Of a stretch of DNA of 36,698 nucleotides, positions 24,762 through 32,289 are shown one piece after another. Origin of the DNA: Olavius algarvensis Delta 4 endosymbiont (GTDB taxonomy: Bacteria; Desulfobacterota; Desulfobacteria; Desulfobacterales; CAJINA01). Each line of letters starts with the position of its first letter. Within the stretch, counting starts at the first letter, position 1. The stretch lies in the NCBI GenBank assembly GCA_905176665.1, contig CAJINA010000104.1:1-36698 (forward strand), written 5' to 3'. The notes under the pieces are model-generated. The model did not search any database, was not told the origin of the DNA, and saw only the letters and a list, made by a program, of their open reading frames with translations. The position numbers were made by a program, and so were the translations under genes.

Positions 24762-25832
24762 TCAATAGGTCGGCACCGTCACAAGCGGCGACCCGGCCTG
24801 CGGCCCGGTTTCGGTCAATGAAAAAAGCATCATCAGAAATGAAAACATGCGTTTTGATTCAAGGTCCGTATCATCGATGTAAAACCAGGAATCCCGGTAC
24901 CGGACCGCGACAAAAGCGTCTTCCGGAAAATCGTTATTATTGTGGACCCGGATCAAGGGCAGCATACCGGACACCTTTTTACCGGCGAGCCCTGCCGCCA
25001 CCCGTCCTTCCTGTACGTCTCCGGACGGCACCTCTATATACGATGCCAGGTCCGCTATAATTTGCAGCATGGACCGGGTGATCACGGCGATTTCCTTATC
25101 ATCAGCAGCATACGCGCCATACAGCACCCGAAAATCCCGGACACTCTTGTCCAGGCCAAGGATGGTTGCCACGGTGTTGATATCTTCTTCAATTTCAACC
25201 GGGCCCTCATCACGGAAAAACATGACCACGGAGCGTTGATCGCCATCAGACCTGACCCGCATACCCAACCCGCCGGCCTGTTGGATGCGTAGCAGGGCCT
25301 CAATCAATCTGGGGAAATCAGTGTGCGCCGAAGATTGCATGAGTTTGCCACCAAAACTGTTTGAAACGCCGTTGATGGTATGGACACAGATGCGAAACAC
25401 GAAATCCACCGGATACTGCGACTGTATCAGCCCCAGAAAAGCCCTGATCGGGATGGGCCTCATCAAGCTGCGGGTGAACTTCTCCCCCGTGAGCGGGTTG
25501 TAGGTGATGGTCGGCCGATCGAAGTATGTAGCGCTGCCCCCGACGATTTGACTATTTCCGAATTGAGAATTGAGGGTGGCCTCCAGATTGACATTCCCGC
25601 CGATTTCGTACTGGCTGATAATGGCAGACACTTCCATAAACACCGGCGCATCCACATAGCGGACCTTGACCAGGTTGAGGAGCATCTGTTTTTTCCAGGA
25701 GCCGGAGATAGCCTCGATATAATCGAAACGATCCCGCGAGACGGTCTTGGGACCCATGCCGGCACACCCGGCCATGAGCACCAGAGTGAGAATTATCCCT
25801 ACGGTTTTAGACGCTATCTGATGGACTTTCAT
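24762..25832 (-). CDS. Lipoprotein of unknown function
   Basis: A 356-residue predicted lipoprotein. The ATG at 25832 is chosen because GGAGG lies just upstream and MKVHQIASKTVGIILTLVLM leads to a lipobox Cys at 23; the longer in-frame reading to 26012 runs through the decayed gene next door. The mature part starts with FDYIEAISGSWKKQMLLNLVKVRYVDAPVFMEVS, continues through ATLNSQFGNSQIVGGSATYF, and ends without membrane segments. I know similar lipoproteins only as uncharacterised. It lies between a large MscS gene and the coiled-coil protein gene, all on one strand, suggesting an envelope-tension or osmotic module. Confidence 0.75.
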   Translation of the reverse strand: MKVHQIASKTVGIILTLVLMAGCAGMGPKTVSRDRFDYIEAISGSWKKQMLLNLVKVRYVDAPVFMEVSAIISQYEIGGNVNLEATLNSQFGNSQIVGGSATYFDRPTITYNPLTGEKFTRSLMRPIPIRAFLGLIQSQYPVDFVFRICVHTINGVSNSFGGKLMQSSAHTDFPRLIEALLRIQQAGGLGMRVRSDGDQRSVVMFFRDEGPVEIEEDINTVATILGLDKSVRDFRVLYGAYAADDKEIAVITRSMLQIIADLASYIEVPSGDVQEGRVAAGLAGKKVSGMLPLIRVHNNNDFPEDAFVAVRYRDSWFYIDDTDLESKRMFSFLMMLFSLTETGPQAGSPLVTVPTY

Positions 25833-25844
25833 AACGGACCTCCG

Positions 25845-26015
25845 CACTATGGATAAATAACGAACGGATCTTGCCCAAAAAATTCCCCTCCGCGCGCGAA
25901 CAGGCTCGGCGGCGACAGTAGTTCGCCACCCAGGGCGTAAAGCAGCGGACTTTGGGTGAATGCCGGGATAGACTCCGCTGTATAGACCAATAACCAGCCA
26001 GATAAAAACCACATT
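25845..26015 (-). pseudogene. Decayed copy of the small membrane protein gene at 27842-28375
   Basis: Between the MscS gene and the lipoprotein gene the minus strand encodes, in shifting frames, pieces resembling the C-terminal half of the 178-residue protein at 27842: FNVVFIWLVIGLYS in one frame, SPLLYALGGE and LFARGGEFFG in another, and GKIRSLFIHSAEV in a third (compare DKIRSLFVHNAKV). DNA identity is high around TAACGAACGGATCTTG, found at both 25858 and 27899. At least two frameshifts are needed. It appears to be a duplicate that lost its 5' half. Confidence 0.65.
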
Positions 26016-26029
26016 GAAAACCCCGGCTA

Positions 26030-27688
26030 TTATTTACTTTGCAGCGGCCTTTCATCATCCTGGGTCAAATAAGCGGTCGTACTCGGAAGCGCGAACCGGA
26101 TGCCTTCCTTTTCAAATTTCCGCATGATCTGGATGTTGATCCTCTGGTTCAGGGCCAGTAAAGCCCAGTAATCCGGAGGGTGATACCAGTATAGCATCAT
26201 AATGTTCAATGAATCGCGGTTGTACTCGCTAAAGTACACCTTAGGAGGCAACTCGGGGTCCATGCCCTCGTGGTTGGCGAGTAAGCCTGTGACGATATCA
26301 ACCGCCTTTTCAACCTTTTCCGGGGGCGTATCGTAGCGAATCGCAATATTGTTGAGCCGTTTGATATGCGGTCGCCGGCCGATGTTTTCGATATCGGTGG
26401 TGGCCATTTGTTCATTGGGGAGTGTGGCCTGATGACCGGAGAGAAGCCGCAGTTTTGTCGAACGCAGGCCGATCTCCTCCACTACGCCGTCGTGACCTTT
26501 CACCACAATGCGCTCGCCGATCTGATACGGCTTGTCCAAAAGGATAATGAGGTTGCCCATCAAATTTTTCAGGGTATCCTGGGCGGCCAGGGCAAAAGCG
26601 AATCCGCCGACCCCGAGACCGGCCAGGAGGGTGCCGACATTGTAGCCGAGATTATCCAGCCACACCAACAAAGCCATAGCGACGATAACAATTTTTAGAA
26701 ACGCCCTGGCCTGTTCTAGCAAAGGTACCGTTGAATCCTGACCCACCTGTTGCAGCCGGTTGGTCCACCAGATATGCCCCAGATCAACCAGGCGGCAGGC
26801 AGCCCACGTAACGGCCACGACACCAATGGTATCGGATCGCAAAACCGTACGGATGGTCACCGATGGCCCGATCAAGTAGATCACCCTGTCAACCAGAAAG
26901 AGCCACAGAAGAATACGCACCGGCCCGGTGCCCAACGTTTGCATATGCCTGCCCATCTCCTTGTTGCGAAGCCAGACGAGCCAGCGAACAACCAGGCTGA
27001 GGAAATAAGCCGCCAGATAGGCCAGGCCGATGCCGATGGCTAAAGCCACCCATTGCCAGAGCTGCCAGCCGAGAAAAACGCCGTCCGGGAAAAAATGCGA
27101 AAGTGCTTCTTCAAATTGCCGATAGCCAAAGTGTGCATTCAGATGCGGTATCTGGGCTACCGTTTTACGGGAGAATTTCCAGATGGGCACCCCGTCCTTT
27201 CGTGGTAAGCGCTTCAGACGGATTTCAACAGTTTTAATCGGGGTCTTGATGCTGCCCAGAATTTCAAGTGAGGGGTGCAGGCCGTCTTCTAAGTTTCCCT
27301 TTGGATCGTCGCTCAGCAGTTCTAGGTCAACCAAAAGGGAACGATCCAATACAATGATGAACTGACGGGCCAGTTGCGGACCCCGGCTCTGGCGCGAACC
27401 CGGCGACAACGATCTCAAGTCTAAATATTCAGCCGCTTTTTCAAATTTCCCATCCCGCGTAGTCTCGATGAACCCTTGCACCATGGATCGGGGCGTTCCC
27501 CGGTTGTAATCATCCACAGGACCAGGCGGGGTTTTCTTCTCTTTGGTTATTGATTCGGATTTTGCATTTTCAGGCGGCGTAGATTTCGAGTTGGCGGCTT
27601 CAGTAGTCAGCTGAAAAAAGATCGGACTGAAAATCACAGACAGGAACATACAAGCAAATAAAACGTTTCCTCGTAGCTTCGTACGCAT
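26030..27688 (-). CDS. MscS-family mechanosensitive channel, long form with periplasmic domain
   Basis: A 552-residue channel. Signal peptide MRTKLRGNVLFACMFLSVIF, then a periplasmic domain (about 50-190) with DDYNRGTPRSMVQGFIETTRDGKFEKAAEYLDLR-type sequence, four or five membrane helices (about 205-370), the pore helix GLGVGGFAFALAAQDTLKNLMGNLIILLDKPYQIGERIVV, the beta domain (VVEEIGLRSTKLRLLSGHQATLPNEQMATTDIENI) and a C-terminal alpha/beta domain. The start at 27688 is preferred over an upstream ATG at 27730 because AAGGAG lies 9 bases before it. The extra domain may sense periplasmic partners such as the lipoprotein encoded next. Confidence 0.9.
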   Translation of the reverse strand: MRTKLRGNVLFACMFLSVIFSPIFFQLTTEAANSKSTPPENAKSESITKEKKTPPGPVDDYNRGTPRSMVQGFIETTRDGKFEKAAEYLDLRSLSPGSRQSRGPQLARQFIIVLDRSLLVDLELLSDDPKGNLEDGLHPSLEILGSIKTPIKTVEIRLKRLPRKDGVPIWKFSRKTVAQIPHLNAHFGYRQFEEALSHFFPDGVFLGWQLWQWVALAIGIGLAYLAAYFLSLVVRWLVWLRNKEMGRHMQTLGTGPVRILLWLFLVDRVIYLIGPSVTIRTVLRSDTIGVVAVTWAACRLVDLGHIWWTNRLQQVGQDSTVPLLEQARAFLKIVIVAMALLVWLDNLGYNVGTLLAGLGVGGFAFALAAQDTLKNLMGNLIILLDKPYQIGERIVVKGHDGVVEEIGLRSTKLRLLSGHQATLPNEQMATTDIENIGRRPHIKRLNNIAIRYDTPPEKVEKAVDIVTGLLANHEGMDPELPPKVYFSEYNRDSLNIMMLYWYHPPDYWALLALNQRINIQIMRKFEKEGIRFALPSTTAYLTQDDERPLQSK

Positions 27689-27841
27689 GCGGACTGTCTC
27701 CTTGATTTGTTCAATAGATACTGTAACCATATAAAAATCTATCCACCGCGTAAACAGTCTAAACTAGCGACCCAACGTCAAATATCGGAAAATTGTAAAC
27801 AAACACGCGCTCTTGTTTTGACCAAGTGCCATAATGTTCAT

Positions 27842-28375
27842 TTACAAAGCCTCCTTTTTGAAGGTTTGTGAAAACTGCACCTTCGCGTTATGAACAAATA
27901 ACGAACGGATCTTGTCCCAGAAGTCACCCCCGAGAAGGAGCAGGCTAACCAGGATCAGGATGTCCCCGCCAATTGCAAAAGCGAGCGGATAACTCAACAA
28001 GGGAACCCACTTGGATATATATAATGACAACCAGCCGAACAGGAGCGGCACGCAAAAAATCACGAGCCCGACGTTATAACGACCGCGACTGACTTTCTGG
28101 GGTGGGCCATGCTGCTTTAGAAATCCGAAAATACGATTCTTGATGAACGCGTAGCCACTTTTTCCCATGATAGCTACCGCACAGACACCGAGAACCTCAG
28201 CCCCCACCAGGAGAGCGCCGGATGCAGATGCGATCATTGTTTTTGATAGGCCGAGCGTCGTCACCAGTGGAATACCGGCAACCGGCAATAGAATACTTAT
28301 TCCAAACAGCGCGGCTCCTAATTTTATGCGCCAGCTTGCTGCTGGTTTCTCCAATGTTTTTGTATGATTGCTCAT
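27842..28375 (-). CDS. Small four-helix membrane protein (transporter-suffix-domain type)
   Basis: A 177-residue inner-membrane protein with four hydrophobic segments: about 15-35 (IKLGAALFGISILLPVAGIP), 43-65, 92-115 (VGLVIFCVPLLFGWLSLYI) and 122-145. It ends GGDFWDKIRSLFVHNAKVQF. The pattern WRIKLG..LFGISILLPVAG matches what I remember as the transporter suffix domain, named for fusions to transporters; its function is unknown. ATG at 28375 has GAGG upstream. A degraded duplicate lies 1.8 kb away, on the far side of the large MscS gene. Confidence 0.75.
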   Translation of the reverse strand: MSNHTKTLEKPAASWRIKLGAALFGISILLPVAGIPLVTTLGLSKTMIASASGALLVGAEVLGVCAVAIMGKSGYAFIKNRIFGFLKQHGPPQKVSRGRYNVGLVIFCVPLLFGWLSLYISKWVPLLSYPLAFAIGGDILILVSLLLLGGDFWDKIRSLFVHNAKVQFSQTFKKEAL

Positions 28376-28395
28376 ATTGTGTATTCCTCTACACT

Positions 28396-29571
28396 TTAGT
28401 GGCGGTGCGGGTACACCAGGACTTTCCCGCATTGTTTCGTGACAGTGAGTTCAAGGGCCTTGTCTACCTCTGTCAAAGAAAACTCGTGAGTTGCCACCTC
28501 ATCCCACATGCGCTGCACCTCGATATTGCGCAGCATTCGAATGATGCCGGGCCGGTCGATGTGGCGAGAATCGATGGTAGCGGTAATTGTCAGGTTCTTT
28601 TCGGCCAGCTGCGCATAAGGGTCTATGCTCAGTTTTCGGTTCTTGTTGTACAGATTCTCTTGGATGTAGAGCACACCTTGCACACACAATAGATCAAGGG
28701 CAGTATTAAGAACTTTCTCGTCACTGGTGAAATCGGCAACCTTCTCCGGACCATTTCCGTCTGTCAAAGATAGAGCTTTGACTTTCCAGTCGGATAACCG
28801 CATGTCAACAATGTGCAGGTCTGGGGTTCCGCCACGGGCCTTGCCAATCGCGCGCACCCGTTCTGCTTGATAGTCGTCACCGATAGCAGCAATTACACGC
28901 GCCCCTCTGAAAAGGCCTACAATGACATGACTAAGCGAAAACTGCCGCTGACCATTACCAAGTAGCAGAAGGTAGTCGCCCGATTTCACACCCAAGAATT
29001 CCTGGGCACAATAGGCCATCCCAACAGAGCATTCCGCAGCGATGGCATACTTAAAATCAAGGTCATCGGGTATGACGGTGCAGGTTCCTTCATCTGCGAG
29101 ACGATATTGCGCCAAAGCCGCCCATCCCGACTTTGAATCGTTTTTGCGTTCGATAGGAGCAAACCCATCGATGAAGAATGCCGGAGGGGCTGAGCTCGTC
29201 CCCACCTCTCCGCCTGCAATGTTTGTACACATCGCCTGGCAGAGAAGGTTCTCGCAGGAATAGCAACCGCCGCAATAACCCCCATGCGAGATAAGCACCC
29301 GATCGCCATCTTTCAGCTTGGCGCTGGTGCCGGCATCAACAACAATACCAACGCCTTCGTGTCCCATTCCATGGATCGGGTGGGAAAACCACTCGTGATC
29401 GTGATCAGTCCACATCTTATCATCGACGCACAAGGCCGCGATCTCGGTCTTGATAATTACTGAACCAGAACCCGGCTTAAGACGCGGGAAAGGCCTATCT
29501 GCTATATTCAAATTCCGTGGTTTTGGTACTGTTACCACCCTGTTGGTTGTCGCCTGGTGCAGCTTGGTCAT
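28396..29571 (-). CDS. Zinc-dependent alcohol dehydrogenase (MDR superfamily)
   Basis: A 391-residue medium-chain dehydrogenase. The catalytic zinc site is suggested by ALCVDDKMW (Cys48) and HGMGHEGVG, and the structural zinc by the C-x2-C-x2-C-x4-C run in YCGGCYSCENLLCQAMC, although the spacing after the third Cys is shorter than the usual x7 unless the last Cys (MC) is the ligand. The nucleotide-binding glycine motif is unusual: LLLGNGQRQFSLSHVIVGLF instead of GxGxxG. Substrate is unknown. Strong GGAGG ribosome site. It begins 294 bp after the sulfatase gene and ends 20 bp before the membrane-protein gene on the same strand. Confidence 0.87.
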   Translation of the reverse strand: MTKLHQATTNRVVTVPKPRNLNIADRPFPRLKPGSGSVIIKTEIAALCVDDKMWTDHDHEWFSHPIHGMGHEGVGIVVDAGTSAKLKDGDRVLISHGGYCGGCYSCENLLCQAMCTNIAGGEVGTSSAPPAFFIDGFAPIERKNDSKSGWAALAQYRLADEGTCTVIPDDLDFKYAIAAECSVGMAYCAQEFLGVKSGDYLLLLGNGQRQFSLSHVIVGLFRGARVIAAIGDDYQAERVRAIGKARGGTPDLHIVDMRLSDWKVKALSLTDGNGPEKVADFTSDEKVLNTALDLLCVQGVLYIQENLYNKNRKLSIDPYAQLAEKNLTITATIDSRHIDRPGIIRMLRNIEVQRMWDEVATHEFSLTEVDKALELTVTKQCGKVLVYPHRH

Positions 29572-29706
29572 TTTCCCTCCTATTCACAGTAAATTATAAG
29601 AAAATAAAGATTGCGGCCCCTTGTCTGTCTCGTTGGGTACCAGCCAATCGCGGTGCGGAAGCCACCACTTGTCGCAACGCCTTAAAAAAGAGTTGTGGAA
29701 TCGGTA

Positions 29707-29742
29707 ATGCCAACGACTAACGCATGCCGCCGTTGGCATGCG
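29707..29742. promoter_or_regulatory. Two mutually exclusive hairpins between sulfatase and dehydrogenase genes
   Basis: CGTTGGCAT (29731-29739) can pair with ATGCCAACG (29707-29715, 9 bp). The overlapping GGCATGCG (29735-29742) can instead pair with CGCATGCC (29721-29728, 8 bp, 6-base loop). Only one can form at a time, as in attenuators. The surrounding 294-base gap has no coding region. It may also simply end the sulfatase transcript, though it lacks a U run. Confidence 0.45.
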
Positions 29743-29865
29743 CCAGCCGAATTATCAGTTTATGTTAATAATCAACTGCCCTGCAGATCGAGAATAGTGC
29801 CGCACTGCCGGGTTCTCAAGCTGCTTGGTGACGCTGTCAACGCTCCCACGCAACTAGCGAACACA

Positions 29866-31509
29866 TCAATGGGCCCCTGTCCTATACATCGCTTTCATGA
29901 CATCGCCCACGTTGAACTTGGCCGGCTTCTGGCGCGGCGGGAACTTCTTGAATGTCCCCATGAAATCTCCGACGATCTCCTGTATGGCTGTCACCGAGAA
30001 AGCACTGCGCTCAATCCACCAACGGTCATAATTGTTGGAATCGGTATCCGCCCGCTCAAAGGGGTCGCTGCGCAGATTAAAGGGCTTGGGAATACGCAGT
30101 TGTACGAACGGCTCTGACCAGACGCGAAAGGTTTTTGCGCGTTGCTCGGCAAAAACCAGTTTCCACTGATTATGACGCACACCTACCAGCAGACCGTCAT
30201 CGCTGAAGTAGAAAAACTCTTTGCGGGGTGAATCTTTTTCTTTCCCCTCCAGGTAGGGCAACAGATTGAAGCCGTCCAGGTGGACCTTGAATCTCTTCCC
30301 GTTTGCCTTGTGGCCTTTCTTCAACTTCTCTTTGACATCCGGCTCACCGGCTGCGGCCAGCAGGGTCGGCACCCAGTCCTGCATGGAAACAATCTCATTG
30401 GAGATTTTACCTTCAGGAATCCTACCGGGCCAGCGTATCAGGCACGGCACCCGGTAGCCGCCTTCCCAGTTGGTGTTTTTCTCTCCCCGAAAGGGAGAAA
30501 TGCCGCCGTCGGGCCACTCGTTGTAATGGGGGCCGTTGTCCACAGTATAAATGACAATTGTATTGTCGTCGATTTTGAGCTTTTCGAGCAAGTCCAGCAT
30601 CTGGCCTACGTGGCCGTCGTGCTCCACCATGCCGTCCGCATATATACCCAGCCCGGTTACGCCTTCACTCTCCGGCTTCAGGTGGGTATAGAAGTGCATT
30701 CGGGAGGTCGCCAGCCAGGCAAACCAGGGCTTTTTTGCCTGGGTATTCTTCTTGATAAACTTCATCGTACGGTCTAAAAACTCTTCGTCAGCAGTCTCCA
30801 TTCTCTTTTTGGTCAGTGGCCCGGTGTCTTTGATGGTCTGCTTGCCCACTTTCCCGAAACGCGGATCGACGGTTTTGTCGACTTTATCCGTAGCCTTGCA
30901 ATCCAGTACGCCCCGCGGCCCCAACCGCTTACGGAAGGCCGGGTCTTTGGGGTAATCCGGGTTCTCCGGCTCTTCTTCGGCATTTAAATGATAGAGGTTG
31001 CCATAGAACTCGTCGAATCCATGTACCGTGGGCAAGTATTCGTTACGATCGCCTAAATGGTTTTTCCCGAATTGCCCGGTAGCGTAACCATGGTTCTTGA
31101 GCAGCTCCGCCAGGGTGGGATCTTCTTTTTGAATCCCGATGGCTGAACCGGGAAACCCGACCTTGGTCAGCCCGGTGCGCACGGGATGCTGTCCGGTAAT
31201 AAAAGCCGAACGACCGGCAGTGCAGCTCTGCCCTGCATAGTAATCCGTAAAAAGCATCCCACCGTTGGCGATGCGATCGATGTTGGGGGTTTGGTAACCC
31301 ACCAGGCCGCGACTGTAGGCACTGATATTAGTAATACCTACATCGTCGGACATGATAATCAGGATGTTGGGTTTTTTCGAATGTGTGGCCGCGTGCGCCG
31401 ATTTGGCCATGGCCGGCTGAGCCGTCATGATAGTAGCGGCCGTGAGCACACCGCCCACGGCGGCCCAGGCCGCAGCTCTCATGCTTTTAGGGTTCATTTT
31501 CTTGGCCAT
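29866..31509 (-). CDS. Exported Cys-type arylsulfatase
   Basis: A 547-residue type I sulfatase (alkaline phosphatase superfamily) that hydrolyses sulfate esters. A Sec-like signal ends near MTAQPAMA (residue 35). Metal ligands appear in PNILIIMSDDVG (Asp55, Asp56), and the active-site signature is CTAGR (96-100), in which Cys96 must become formylglycine. The (C)-x-(P/A)-x-R rule is met. Further sulfatase marks are TGQHPVRTGL, YATGQFGKNHLG (Lys-x-His), FAWLATSRMHFYTH, and YTVDNGPHYNEWPDGG with the metal Asp-Asn. Strong AAAGGAG start. It is the third gene after its maturase and a trigger-factor-like gene, 27 bp behind the latter. The natural substrate cannot be predicted. Confidence 0.93.
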   Translation of the reverse strand: MAKKMNPKSMRAAAWAAVGGVLTAATIMTAQPAMAKSAHAATHSKKPNILIIMSDDVGITNISAYSRGLVGYQTPNIDRIANGGMLFTDYYAGQSCTAGRSAFITGQHPVRTGLTKVGFPGSAIGIQKEDPTLAELLKNHGYATGQFGKNHLGDRNEYLPTVHGFDEFYGNLYHLNAEEEPENPDYPKDPAFRKRLGPRGVLDCKATDKVDKTVDPRFGKVGKQTIKDTGPLTKKRMETADEEFLDRTMKFIKKNTQAKKPWFAWLATSRMHFYTHLKPESEGVTGLGIYADGMVEHDGHVGQMLDLLEKLKIDDNTIVIYTVDNGPHYNEWPDGGISPFRGEKNTNWEGGYRVPCLIRWPGRIPEGKISNEIVSMQDWVPTLLAAAGEPDVKEKLKKGHKANGKRFKVHLDGFNLLPYLEGKEKDSPRKEFFYFSDDGLLVGVRHNQWKLVFAEQRAKTFRVWSEPFVQLRIPKPFNLRSDPFERADTDSNNYDRWWIERSAFSVTAIQEIVGDFMGTFKKFPPRQKPAKFNVGDVMKAMYRTGAH

Positions 31510-31536
31510 ATTCTTCTCCTTTTCTAGTTAGGTTAA

Positions 31537-32289
31537 TTAAGTACCAAAGTTGTCCAAAAGGTATTCAAGCGTACTTTCAGCAACCAATAAATCCCGAAGC
31601 CGACCTATCCCGCCACCTTTATTAAGTTGTGCGGATAGCTCGCCGGCGGTAGTTCCGAATTCCGCTGCTTTTGCTTTGATTCGCGCTGTCACATCGGATT
31701 CGTCCACTACAATGCCTTCCGCGGCCGCGATCTTTTTTAGAATCAACATCAGCTTTACACGCTCGGCTGCTGCGGCCCATGCGTCGCTTCCCGGAACGAT
31801 TGGTTCGACTCCATCCGCGCCCAGTTCGGCCTCGATCAAAGCATCCGGGGGCGATACAGTCACGCGGCTCAACAACCAATCCGAAAGTTCGCTCAATGGA
31901 TCTTCGCTCTCCTTGGATATATGCATGGTATTAAAATTCGGCAGGTCAAAAGCCGGCATTGACAGGTAACGCAATACCAACTTCAGCCAGCGGCCTTTCA
32001 CGACTTCCGGTTCGTAAACTTCAAGCGGTCCTATCGTGGCCGAATCCGCCTTATTCAAGGCCTCCGGGTCGATGCGTTGCACCCACCTCAGTGACAAGTC
32101 CTCGGCAATCTTATGTTGAAATCGCTTTTCAACGACATGTTTGGGTATTTTACCCGCCCGGAATCCCGGGATTGGCAGTCTCGCGTAGGCCCGCACGCAG
32201 TCCTCGTAATCGGCCTTGCAATCGACCCAGTCTATTTCAACCTGGGCCCGGGAATACCCCTGTTCCTGATCGAGGAAATCAATTTTCAT
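31537..32289 (-). CDS. Trigger factor-like chaperone lacking the PPIase domain
   Basis: A 250-residue protein related to trigger factor, a chaperone of nascent chains at the ribosome exit. The N-terminal ribosome-binding domain is clear: IPGFRAGKIPKHVVEKRF (about 40-57) carries the GFRxGKxP ribosome-docking signature, and VYEPEVVKGRWLKLVLRYLSMPAFDLP matches the end of that domain. The FKBP-like PPIase domain (about 100 residues in trigger factor) is absent. The protein passes straight to the arm region: VSPPDALIEAEL, AAERVKLMLILKKIAAAEGIVVDESDV, LLVAESTLEYLLDNF. The ATG at 32289 overlaps the maturase TGA (ATGA), so the two are coupled; longer in-frame starts lie inside the maturase gene. The housekeeping trigger factor should be elsewhere. 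A dedicated role for the sulfatase is inferred from context. Confidence 0.85.
   Translation of the reverse strand: MKIDFLDQEQGYSRAQVEIDWVDCKADYEDCVRAYARLPIPGFRAGKIPKHVVEKRFQHKIAEDLSLRWVQRIDPEALNKADSATIGPLEVYEPEVVKGRWLKLVLRYLSMPAFDLPNFNTMHISKESEDPLSELSDWLLSRVTVSPPDALIEAELGADGVEPIVPGSDAWAAAAERVKLMLILKKIAAAEGIVVDESDVTARIKAKAAEFGTTAGELSAQLNKGGGIGRLRDLLVAESTLEYLLDNFGT

Noticed and set aside
25833..26012. 60-codon N-terminal extension of the lipoprotein
   Set aside because: It reads through the decayed membrane-protein copy; the lipobox and strong ribosome site support the start at 25832.
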